Position numbers and translations under genes: made by a program. Positions 1 to 7,435 of a stretch of DNA of 64,000 bases are shown one piece after another. The notes beneath the pieces are model-generated. The model did no database searches and was not told the DNA's origin. It was given only the letters and a program-made list of their open reading frames with translations. Source of the stretch: Nocardia niigatensis NBRC 100131 (GTDB lineage: Bacteria; Actinomycetota; Actinomycetes; Mycobacteriales; Mycobacteriaceae); assembly GCF_000308655.1 (NCBI RefSeq), contig NZ_BAGC01000009.1, positions 100,809 through 164,808 on the forward strand, written 5' to 3'. Position 1 is the stretch's first letter; each line of letters opens with the position of its first letter.

Positions 1-167
1 GCCGCCAGGGTTCGGAGCCGGTGAAACAGCTGGTGCGCGGGCCGGGCGGGCATGCGCGCATCTACGCGCCCGGTGGCGAGGAACTGGCGTCGCCGCTGGC
101 CGGGCACGAACAGGGTTTGCTGTACGCCGATCTGGAACTGGACCTGAGTTCTCGGTCGGCGGCCTAG
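1..167 (+). CDS. Nitrilase-family C-terminal fragment (5' end outside the window)
   Basis: An open frame enters from the left edge (first full codon at base 3) and stops at TAG 165-167. It encodes the last 54 residues of a carbon-nitrogen hydrolase. The text ARIYAPGGEEL followed by GLLYADLELDL matches the C-terminal part of the nitrilase-like protein at 1321-2319 (SRIYAADGSEA, GILYADLELDA). The active site lies outside the window, so activity cannot be judged. A NitR-like AraC regulator follows on the same strand, as in rhodococcal nitrilase loci. The gene is cut by the window edge, not visibly broken. Confidence 0.8.
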   Translation, partial: RQGSEPVKQLVRGPGGHARIYAPGGEELASPLAGHEQGLLYADLELDLSSRSAA

Positions 168-278
168 CGGTACCTCTGCGTACCGTTCCGGTCCATTGGC
201 TCGTTTTCCCCCGATCTGACACACTCTCCCGAGTATTCGGCCGTACATGGGCCGACCATTGTCATCGAGGGATGGGGA

Positions 279-1241
279 GTGGAAGGGTCAGAAGCGGTCG
301 ATCGGATCGAGGTGCGGTCCGGACCGGAGCAGTCGGCGGCGGAGGCATTCGAGCGCTGGGAAGCGCACGTGAGCGATGCCTATGTGCCCTTGGCGGTTTC
401 ACCAAAACCGACCGATCGTTTTGTTGGGCAAATCGAACACGCGCGATATGGCGACCTCGACCTGACCGTCGTCGGATCCTCCACTCAGTCAATCCGCCGT
501 ACCGATCGGCTGATAGCGCAGACGAGCGACGAGTATCTGATCGCGAGTATTCCGCTTTCGGGTCAGGGGCGCCTGAGGCAGGACGGCCGGGTGGCCGACG
601 TTCGTCCCGGTTCTGTCGTCTTCTACGACACCACGCGTCCCTATCAGTGGGACTTGCAGCAGGAGTGGGAACAGGTCGTGGTCCAGGTTCCGCTGGGCCG
701 GCTGCGCGATCACTATGGCATCGCCGATCCTGAAGTCCCCACGGCCACTGTGTTTTCCAGTGGAACGGCGCCGGGAATCGTGGCGCAATTCTTCCGGGGG
801 GTCGCGGGATTGCAGCGCACCGATCCGGCCGGGGCCGCGCTGCTGGCCGAGCCGGGAATGGATCTGCTGGCGGCGGCGGTGATCGCGGCGTCGGGCCGGG
901 CCCCGAATGACCAGTCCGCGGACGCCCTGAACCGGCAGCGGGTGCTGAGCTTCATGCGCAGCAACTGCTCGGATCCGGATCTCGGAGTCGATCGGATCGC
1001 GGAAGGCTGCCGCATGTCGCGGCGTACTCTCTACCGGGTGTTCGGCGAGTTCGAGGGTGGGCCGGGGACGGTGTTGCGCCGCATGCGAATCGAACGTGCT
1101 TGCGATCTGCTGCGAAATGCGCCACAGTTGCCGCTTTCGGCCGTTGCGAAAGCATCGGGATTCCTCACCGAGCGTAGTTTCTACCGAAGCTTCCGTTTGG
1201 AAATGGGCACGACTCCGGGGGCTTTTCGCACCCTGGCATGA
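279..1241 (+). CDS. AraC-family transcriptional regulator, NitR-like
   Basis: This 320-residue protein starts at GTG 279. The N-terminal ~200 residues look like an AraC-binding-like sensor domain; the C-terminal ~100 residues carry the two helix-turn-helix units of the AraC/XylS family (DRIAEGCRMSRRTLYRVF, then AVAKASGFLTERSFYRSF). Length and architecture match NitR, the activator of the Rhodococcus nitrilase gene. It lies between two nitrilase-family genes on the same strand, 111 bases after the first and 79 before the second, so control of one or both is the simplest inference. The inducer (nitrile, amide or acid) cannot be read from the sequence. Confidence 0.85.
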   Translation: MEGSEAVDRIEVRSGPEQSAAEAFERWEAHVSDAYVPLAVSPKPTDRFVGQIEHARYGDLDLTVVGSSTQSIRRTDRLIAQTSDEYLIASIPLSGQGRLRQDGRVADVRPGSVVFYDTTRPYQWDLQQEWEQVVVQVPLGRLRDHYGIADPEVPTATVFSSGTAPGIVAQFFRGVAGLQRTDPAGAALLAEPGMDLLAAAVIAASGRAPNDQSADALNRQRVLSFMRSNCSDPDLGVDRIAEGCRMSRRTLYRVFGEFEGGPGTVLRRMRIERACDLLRNAPQLPLSAVAKASGFLTERSFYRSFRLEMGTTPGAFRTLA

Positions 1242-1320
1242 TCAGTCGGTGATTCGGCACTCATCGCCATTGTTCAAGTGGAAACTCTTGGCAAGCATCA
1301 CGTTCCATGAGGGAAAAGCG

Positions 1321-2319
1321 ATGAGGATTACGGTGCGAGTCGCCGCCGTCCAGGCCGAACCCAGCTGGCTGCGGCTCTCCGACGGCGTGGAGCAGGTCGT
1401 CGAACTGATCGAGGCGGCCGCCACGCAGGGTGCTCGGCTGATCGCATTCCCGGAGGCGTTTCTCCCGGGATATCCGTGGTGGCGCTGGATCGATACCAAT
1501 CAGTGGAATGTCGAGTATTCGAGTCGGTGCCGCGAGAACTCGATGACCCGGGACGGCGTGGAAATGCGTGCGATCACGGAAGCTGCTGCTACACATGGCA
1601 TTCACGTCATCCTCGGATTCGGAGAACGGCAGGATCGCCGAATCTATATGTCGCAGGCCGTGATCGACGATTCCGGCGAGTTGCTGTCCGTACGTCGCAA
1701 AGCCGGACTGAACAGTGTCGAACGCAAGATATTCGCCTCCGGAACCCCGAATCTGCCTGCGGTGCACCACACTCCGATCGGCAAGTACGGCGCGCTGTCC
1801 GGGCAGGAGAATCAGCGGCCGCTGCTCACCCGCGCGCTGCGCGCCGACGAGGAGCAGATCCACGTGGCCGCCTGGCCCGGCACGCCGTACGGCGATGCGG
1901 CGGGGCCGGATTCGAGCACCACGGTCAGCCGGATGTACGCACTGGAGGTCGGCGCCTTCGTACTCGCGCCCACCGCGGTGGTGGGGGAGTCGGCGTTCGA
2001 CGGGATGGGCGGGGCGCATCGGGTCGCCGATCCCACCGGCTGCTCCCGCATCTACGCCGCCGACGGCAGCGAAGCGGTCACCTCGCTCGGGGAGGGTGAG
2101 GAGGGCATCCTCTACGCCGATCTGGAGCTGGACGCCGCCGGTACCGGCGACCCGCAGTTCGACTCGGCCCGGGCCACCCGCGATCGCAAGGAGCGTGACC
2201 GCGTTCCCGCGCGCCGGGGCTCTCGCCGGGTCGCGTCCGGCTGGCAGGCCGGCCCCGATCGCTGGGCGCTGCCGATGTCGCTGGGTACCTATCCCGCCGG
2301 CGGCACCGCCGCCTGCTGA
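1321..2319 (+). CDS. Nitrilase-like carbon-nitrogen hydrolase lacking the catalytic cysteine
   Basis: The protein has 332 residues, a normal nitrilase length, starting at ATG 1321 (a longer in-frame extension upstream overlaps the regulator and is not needed). The catalytic Glu is present (E45 in FPEAFLPGYP) and the Lys is present (K127 in RRKAGL). Where nitrilases have Cys-Trp-Glu or Cys-Gly-Glu after a GAL/LI stretch, this protein reads GALSGQENQRPL, so position 161 is Gly, codon GGG 1801-1803. The rest of the fold and the C-terminal part are intact, with no stop or frameshift. Nitrile hydrolysis by the usual thioimidate route is therefore unlikely. It may be a pseudoenzyme or act on something else. 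Confidence 0.85.
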   Translation: MRITVRVAAVQAEPSWLRLSDGVEQVVELIEAAATQGARLIAFPEAFLPGYPWWRWIDTNQWNVEYSSRCRENSMTRDGVEMRAITEAAATHGIHVILGFGERQDRRIYMSQAVIDDSGELLSVRRKAGLNSVERKIFASGTPNLPAVHHTPIGKYGALSGQENQRPLLTRALRADEEQIHVAAWPGTPYGDAAGPDSSTTVSRMYALEVGAFVLAPTAVVGESAFDGMGGAHRVADPTGCSRIYAADGSEAVTSLGEGEEGILYADLELDAAGTGDPQFDSARATRDRKERDRVPARRGSRRVASGWQAGPDRWALPMSLGTYPAGGTAAC

Positions 2320-2341
2320 GGGGCGACTCCGGACGGGCCGC

Positions 2342-2695
2342 CTAACTCCGCACGAGGCGGGCGATGGCGTCGGTGGCTTCCTTGATCTTGGCCTCGGCCT
2401 CCGGGCCGCCGGCGATGGCCGCGTCGACCACGCAGTGGCTGATGTGATCCTCGAGCAGGCCCATGGCGACGGCTTGCAGGGCCTTGGTCATGGCCGAGAC
2501 CTGGGTGAGGATGTCGATGCAGTACTTCTCCTCCTCGACCATGCGCTGCAGGCCGCGGGCCTGGCCTTCGATGCGGCGCAGGCGCTTGAGGTAGTCGTCC
2601 TTGGCGGTGATGTAGCCGTGGGTGGCGTGGTCGTGGCAGGACTCGGCGTCGGCGGGCGCAGCCGTGTCTGTGGTCGCGGTCTTGTCGTTGGTCAC
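2342..2695 (-). CDS. csoR: CsoR-type copper-sensing repressor
   Basis: This 117-residue all-helical CsoR/RcnR-family protein starts at GTG (2695). The three Cu(I) ligands are present with the M. tuberculosis spacing: C59 (EEKYCID), H84 and C88 (LEDHISHC), 25 and 29 residues apart from the first. The N-terminal ~20 residues are poorly conserved and contain extra Cys/His (ESCHDH). It is convergent with the nitrilase-like gene and divergent from mtnP. A CsoR-type palindrome lies in its promoter region, implying autoregulation released by copper. No copper ATPase follows within the window, so its main targets are probably elsewhere. Confidence 0.88.
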   Translation of the reverse strand: MTNDKTATTDTAAPADAESCHDHATHGYITAKDDYLKRLRRIEGQARGLQRMVEEEKYCIDILTQVSAMTKALQAVAMGLLEDHISHCVVDAAIAGGPEAEAKIKEATDAIARLVRS

Positions 2696-2723
2696 CTGCG
2701 CTGTCCTCACTCCCGGGCAGTAA

Positions 2724-2738
2724 TACCCCCCTAGGGTA
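2724..2738. promoter_or_regulatory. Probable CsoR operator
   Basis: The 15-base near-palindrome TACCCCCCTAGGGTA resembles the C-rich/G-rich ATACCCC...GGGGTAT boxes bound by CsoR-family repressors. It sits 29 bases upstream of the csoR start and 54 bases before mtnP, between the divergent genes. It could serve csoR alone or both. Confidence 0.65.
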
Positions 2739-2791
2739 CATGGTTTGCCCTGGTCCCACCACTCGTACGCGCATGCGCGAGAATCGTCGGC

Positions 2792-3607
2792 ATGAGTGCG
2801 GATCCACGGGCAACGCTCGCCATCATCGGAGGCAGCGGGTTCTACGACTTCTTCGGCGACGACGCGACCACGGTCGAAATCGAGACCCCCTACGGCGCCC
2901 CCAGCGCGCCCATCACCATCGGGCAGGTGGAGGGCCGCTCGGTGGCATTCCTGCCGCGGCACGGTCGTAAACACGAATTCTCGCCGCACACCGTGCCCTA
3001 CCGCGCCAATATGTGGGCCCTGCGCTCGCTGGGCGTGCGCCGCATCTTCGGACCCTGCGCGGTCGGCAGCCTGCGCGCCGACTGGGGCCCGGGCACCGTG
3101 GCCGTGCCGGACCAGCTGGTGGACCGCACCTCCGGTCGCGCCCAGACCTTCTACGACACCGGCGGCGTGCACGTGTCCTTCGCGGACCCGTACTGCGAGG
3201 AGCTGCGCTCGGCCGCGATCGGCTCGCTGAGCGACGACCTGCCCTCGCACGATCACGGCACGATGGTCGTGGTGGAGGGCCCGCGCTTCTCCACTCGCGC
3301 CGAGAGCCGCTGGTTCGCCGGCCAGGGCTGGGAGCTGGTCAACATGACCGGGCACCCGGAGGCCGTGCTCGCCCGCGAGCTCGAAATGTGCTACTCCGCA
3401 ATCGCTCTCGTGACCGACCTGGACGCCGGTCTGGAGAACGGTGAAGGCGTCAGCGCCGCCGCCGTCTTCGCCGAGTTCGAGCGCAATCTGGTGCCGTTCA
3501 AGGCGCTGGTGCGCCGCGCCGTCGCCGCCGTCGAGGGCGACGACACCTGCGACAAGTGCCGCGTGCTGACGGGCACCGGTGTGCAGCTGCCCTTCGAGCT
3601 GCCCTGA
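2792..3607 (+). CDS. mtnP: S-methyl-5'-thioadenosine phosphorylase / purine nucleoside phosphorylase family
   Basis: The 271-residue protein starts with an NP_MTAP phosphate-binding segment (IIGGSGFYDF), then LPRHGRKHEFSPH for the phosphate and sugar site, and has the VEGPRFSTRAES and NMTGHPEA segments typical of MTA phosphorylases. It would cleave methylthioadenosine with phosphate to adenine and methylthioribose-1-phosphate in sulfur and purine salvage. The NMTG-x-PEA motif favours 6-amino purine substrates, but other purine nucleosides are possible. A strong hairpin follows the stop, so it seems monocistronic. A galE3-like gene follows, as next to Rv0535 in M. tuberculosis (recalled). Confidence 0.88.
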   Translation: MSADPRATLAIIGGSGFYDFFGDDATTVEIETPYGAPSAPITIGQVEGRSVAFLPRHGRKHEFSPHTVPYRANMWALRSLGVRRIFGPCAVGSLRADWGPGTVAVPDQLVDRTSGRAQTFYDTGGVHVSFADPYCEELRSAAIGSLSDDLPSHDHGTMVVVEGPRFSTRAESRWFAGQGWELVNMTGHPEAVLARELEMCYSAIALVTDLDAGLENGEGVSAAAVFAEFERNLVPFKALVRRAVAAVEGDDTCDKCRVLTGTGVQLPFELP

Positions 3608-3622
3608 GCCTCCCCGCACCGT

Positions 3623-3649
3623 CGGCGGACGGCTGAGAGCCGTCCGCCG
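3623..3649 (+). terminator. Hairpin terminator after mtnP
   Basis: A perfect 12-bp stem (CGGCGGACGGCT / AGCCGTCCGCCG) with a GAG loop starts 16 bases after the mtnP stop. No long T-run follows, which is common for actinobacterial terminators. Confidence 0.7.
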
Positions 3650-3818
3650 TTGGCACTCCGTGCCGCCGGTTGCGTGCGAAGCCAATTCTGGACGTCCCCG
3701 GGGAGTTGCCCTGATCGCCGCGAAATCAGTCGATGCGTCTGATGCGAAGAGACCTGAATGCGGTCGCGACGTTGTCCACGGACATGTGCGTCGGAGCCCG
3801 GTCGAATAGGCTGAAACC

Positions 3819-5078
3819 ATGAATGCGGGTGGTCACGACCCCGTGCGCGTGTTGTTGACCGGCGCGGCCGGTTACTTGGGCTCCCATGTGCACCGTGCTC
3901 TGCTGGCCGGCGGTCACGAGGTCGTCGCGATCGATGCTCTGCTGGACACCGTGCACGGTGCGAATGCCGCCGCCCCCGAGGATGTTTCCCGCATCGACGT
4001 CCGTGATCAGGCAGCGCTGGAACCCCTGCTCTCCGATATCGACGTGGTCTGCCATCTGGCGGCGGCCGTGCCGCTGCCGCAGTTGCGGGGCGCGCTCGAG
4101 CCGGCGCACGCAGACCTGTCGAATCTCCCTGCCCCGCAGGATGTTCCGCATCTGCGCCGAGTCTCCGGGGACGGGCAGCCCGGTCGCGAGGATGCCGTGC
4201 ACGGAGCCGGTCGGTGTGTGCGCGCCCCGGTCGGCGCGGACCGGGCGGGTGCGGGGCGGCCGGGCGCGGACGGGATGCGCTGGGCCGCGCTGTACGCCGC
4301 GCACAATGACGTGGGCACGGCCGTGCTGCTGGCCGCCATGGAGCACACGGGCGTGCGGCGGCTGGTGCTCGGTTCGTCTGTGGCCGTGTACGGCGAGGGC
4401 CGCTATCGGGGTGTGCGCTCCGGGCCGTTCTATCCGGGCCTGCGGCGGCGCGGGGACCTGGATCGGGGTTTGTTCGATCATCGCGCGCCGCGGTCGGGGG
4501 AGGTGCTGACCTGGGAGCCGATGGGGGAGGACGCCCCGCTGCGGCCCCGGAGCGCCTATGCGGCAAGCAAAGTCGCGCAGGAGCATTACGCGCTGGCGTG
4601 GGTCGCCAATACCGGCGGGAACGCCACGGTGTTGCGGTATCACCAGCTCTACGGGGAACCGGTGGCGGACGGCCGCCGGGTGCGGTCGGCGGAATCCGGT
4701 GTGGTGGCGCGCTTCCGGGCCGAACTGGCGGCGGGCCGCTCGCCGCAGGTGTTCGAGGACGGCGGTCAGGTGCGGGATTTCGTGCACGTGCGGGATGCGG
4801 CGGTGGCCACGGTCGCGGCGGTGGAGCGCCAGGTGCCCGGTTTCGTGCCGTTGAACATCGCGTCGGGGCGGCCGCTGACATTATGGGAGGTTGCCTCGGT
4901 CATGGCCAGGGCGGTGGACGGGCCGCCCCCGGTGGTGACCGGTCAGTGCCGTGTCACCGATATCCGCCATGTCGTCGCGCATCCGGAAAGAGCCCGGCAC
5001 GCCCTGGATTTCACCGCGCGTACCGAGCCCGCCGAGGGCCTGGCCGACTATGCGGCGCGCGGGATCGGGCGGCGCTGA
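3819..5078 (+). CDS. NAD-dependent epimerase/dehydratase (GalE3-like) with an internal insert
   Basis: This extended short-chain dehydrogenase has the Rossmann motif TGAAGYLGSH at residues 14-23, the strand-4 region CHLAAAV near 79-85, and the catalytic Tyr-Lys pair in YAASKVAQE near 247-251. It is 419 residues long, against about 330-350 for the family. The excess is a Pro/Arg/Gly-rich stretch of about 70 residues (84-153), placed between CHLAAAV and the helix DVGTAVLLAAM, where relatives have about ten residues. The reading frame is open throughout. Substrate unknown; a nucleotide-sugar epimerase is likely. The neighbouring mtnP supports orthology to galE3. Confidence 0.8.
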   Translation: MNAGGHDPVRVLLTGAAGYLGSHVHRALLAGGHEVVAIDALLDTVHGANAAAPEDVSRIDVRDQAALEPLLSDIDVVCHLAAAVPLPQLRGALEPAHADLSNLPAPQDVPHLRRVSGDGQPGREDAVHGAGRCVRAPVGADRAGAGRPGADGMRWAALYAAHNDVGTAVLLAAMEHTGVRRLVLGSSVAVYGEGRYRGVRSGPFYPGLRRRGDLDRGLFDHRAPRSGEVLTWEPMGEDAPLRPRSAYAASKVAQEHYALAWVANTGGNATVLRYHQLYGEPVADGRRVRSAESGVVARFRAELAAGRSPQVFEDGGQVRDFVHVRDAAVATVAAVERQVPGFVPLNIASGRPLTLWEVASVMARAVDGPPPVVTGQCRVTDIRHVVAHPERARHALDFTARTEPAEGLADYAARGIGRR

Positions 5079-5102
5079 CCGTCCAGCCGATAGGCTCCCG
5101 GC

Positions 5103-5666
5103 ATGGACTCCCCGCTCCGGCTCGAGGTCATCATCGCCAGCGTGCGTCCCCAGCGGTTCGCGCCGGTGGTCGCGGACTGGTTCCTGCGGAGGGCCCGCGC
5201 CGATACGGATTTCGAGGTGGGCGTCATCGACCTCCTCGATACGCCGCTGCCGTTGGATCTCACCGAGACCAGTGCGGTGCGGGCGTTCCAGCAGCGGGTC
5301 GAGGGCGCGGACGCGTTCGTGGCCGTCACCTCCGAGTACAACCACGGCTACCCGGCGTCGCTGAAGACCGCCTTCGACAGCGTCAAGCGCGAATGGCGCG
5401 GCAAGCCCATCGGTTTCGTCAGCTATGGCGGCCTGTCGGGCGGGCTGCGCGCGGTCGAGCAGCTGCGGCAGGTGGTCGCCGAGATCCATATGGTCTCCAT
5501 CCGCGAGACCGTCAGTTTCCATGAGGCCAAACGCAAGTTCGACGCCGACGGCGAGACCCGGGACGGCGCGGCCATCGACGCCGCCGACCGCATGCTGCGT
5601 CAGCTCGCCTGGTGGGCGGCGGCACTGCGCACCGCCCGGGCCGCGCAACCCTACCCGGGTAGTTAG
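5103..5666 (+). CDS. NADPH-dependent FMN reductase family protein
   Basis: The protein has 187 residues with a flavodoxin-like fold. The FMN-phosphate loop is IIASVRPQRF near the N-terminus, and TSEYNHGYPASLKTAFD near residue 80 is the hallmark of this family. The enzyme would reduce FMN or quinone/azo substrates with NADPH in the cytoplasm. It starts at ATG 5103, 24 bases after the epimerase gene, so co-transcription is plausible. Its stop overlaps the convergent eccE stop by four bases (5663-5666). Confidence 0.85.
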   Translation: MDSPLRLEVIIASVRPQRFAPVVADWFLRRARADTDFEVGVIDLLDTPLPLDLTETSAVRAFQQRVEGADAFVAVTSEYNHGYPASLKTAFDSVKREWRGKPIGFVSYGGLSGGLRAVEQLRQVVAEIHMVSIRETVSFHEAKRKFDADGETRDGAAIDAADRMLRQLAWWAAALRTARAAQPYPGS

Positions 5667-7306
5667 ACCGCGAAAGTGACTGCGGCGCGGGGCTGTCCGA
5701 TGTACGTCGCCTCGCGGGGGATGGAGACCAGGGTGAGCGGCGCCTCGGTGGTTCCGGTGCGCAGCACGATCCGGTTGCCGGAGGCGCCGGGCTGGTGGAC
5801 GGACAGGTCGGGTGTGGTGCCGGGCCAGCCGAGCGGATCGCCGGTCAGATAGATGGTGGTGAGGCCGGCGTGCGGCGCGGGGGCCAGCACGCCGTCCACC
5901 AGGGTCGCGGTGAAATCCGCGTCGGACTGGTGGGTTTCGATGGCGACGGTGAGCCGCTCCGGATTGCCGATGGTGGTGACCAGCTGCTGCCAGGCGTCGG
6001 GACGGTCGGTGCGGATGAGGAGGCGTTCGCCCACGGCCAGGGCACGAAAGACGATCTGCTGGGCGAGATAGAGCTCCCCGGCCAGATAGACGCTCGAAAT
6101 GCCCTGCCCGACAAGTCGGATGGCGACGCCGTTGCCGTTGTCGTCGGAGCCGAGCAGCTGGCCGCAGCCGGCGGCCGGCAGTTCCAGGGATTCCAGGTCC
6201 GCGATGTCCCGGATCTCGGTGGGCACGATGGCGTCCAAGCCCGGCACGGCGAACGGGAGATGTGCGAGCAGGCCTTCCCGATGGCGGCCGTTCATGGAGA
6301 TCATGTGCCGCTGCACAGGTTCCCCGGGCACTTCCCGGGCGGTGAGCCGCCAGGCCGCACCGACGCGCACGGTGTCGGCGCTGCGGCCGGGACGCAGCCG
6401 CACGGCCACCGTGGTGCCGCGTGAGGCGGGTACCCACAGCTGGGCCAAGAGATCGGAGGTCAGCTGCCGGGGGTCCACGGCCGCACCGATGTTCACGCTG
6501 TGGCCGAGTTCGGCGTAGCGCCAGCGCTGGGTCAGTGCGCCCGGGTCGATGCCCGCGGTGACCTGCAGTGCGGCCTGCCGGATCTCGGGCGCGGTGAGCG
6601 GGCGGGCGGTGCAGTCGCCGTCCTCGAGGGTGCGCACGATGCGCTGGGTGGCGATGGTGACCGTCCGGCACGCACCCGTCAGTCCGCCGCCGCGCCGGGC
6701 CGCGGCCTCGGGGCAGACGAGCGGGTCGAAGGCGATGGCCAGCCACACCGTGCGATGCGCGGTGGCGGGCAGCGGTCCGAGCAGGGTTTCGTAGATCGCG
6801 CCCGCGGGTGTGCCGGAGCGGCTGCGGTAGCCGTGCGAGACGATGTCGATGCCGGACAGCAGAACGTCGTGCCGGCTCAGGCTTTTCGCGAGTTCCGGCA
6901 GCGGCAGCAGGTGGGTGGATCGCACGGCGGCTCGGCCGAGCCGGGTCAGTCCGCCCTTGGGCGGCAGCAGTTCGACGACCGCGACGACCCGGCTGCCGTC
7001 ACGGTAGAGGCCCAGCGAGCGACCGTCGGGGGCGCGGAAATCGATGATGTCGGTCGGCGGGTGGCCGCGCCGGGTGCGGAAGCTGCCGCGGGTGGCGATC
7101 CAATCCGAAACGGTCCGTTTGCCAAGCGGTAGCAGAAGAATCAGACCGACCACTATGCCGAGGGCGACCGCGCTCCACCGCGACAGTCCACAGCCCATGG
7201 CGAGGATCAGAACGACCAGTCCGGCAAGCTGGGCCCACACCAGGTTCGCGAAGGAGATCCGGCCGAGCAACGGCCGGGTCGCCGTCTGTCCGGATTCGAT
7301 CGTCAT
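5663..7306 (-). CDS. eccE: Type VII secretion protein EccE (ESX-4 type)
   Basis: This 547-residue protein starts at ATG 7306 behind a GGGGA ribosome site. Two adjacent hydrophobic segments (about residues 20-60) are followed by a large soluble region, the EccE plan: N-terminal membrane hairpin and peripheral domain at the rim of the ESX membrane complex. Sequence identity is low in this family, so the assignment rests on this architecture plus the divergent eccB 129 bases away. M. tuberculosis ESX-4 lacks eccE whereas Nocardia and M. abscessus types have it (recalled), so this is the complete version of the system. Confidence 0.8.
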   Translation of the reverse strand: MTIESGQTATRPLLGRISFANLVWAQLAGLVVLILAMGCGLSRWSAVALGIVVGLILLLPLGKRTVSDWIATRGSFRTRRGHPPTDIIDFRAPDGRSLGLYRDGSRVVAVVELLPPKGGLTRLGRAAVRSTHLLPLPELAKSLSRHDVLLSGIDIVSHGYRSRSGTPAGAIYETLLGPLPATAHRTVWLAIAFDPLVCPEAAARRGGGLTGACRTVTIATQRIVRTLEDGDCTARPLTAPEIRQAALQVTAGIDPGALTQRWRYAELGHSVNIGAAVDPRQLTSDLLAQLWVPASRGTTVAVRLRPGRSADTVRVGAAWRLTAREVPGEPVQRHMISMNGRHREGLLAHLPFAVPGLDAIVPTEIRDIADLESLELPAAGCGQLLGSDDNGNGVAIRLVGQGISSVYLAGELYLAQQIVFRALAVGERLLIRTDRPDAWQQLVTTIGNPERLTVAIETHQSDADFTATLVDGVLAPAPHAGLTTIYLTGDPLGWPGTTPDLSVHQPGASGNRIVLRTGTTEAPLTLVSIPREATYIGQPRAAVTFAV

Positions 7307-7435
7307 CGTCGGTCCCCGGCTCCGCGAAGTCGGCCCGCGCGCTGCCCGAGTGCGCTCGCGCAGTGGCCGAGTACGAATGAATGTCCTTGTCACTGTACTG
7401 TGTTCGGTGAACGCAACGACTTGCCGGGGACTTGG

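Noticed and set aside
1057..1320. Longer N-terminus for the nitrilase-like gene
   Set aside because: The extension lies in another frame of the AraC gene, and ATG 1321 gives the normal nitrilase N-terminus.
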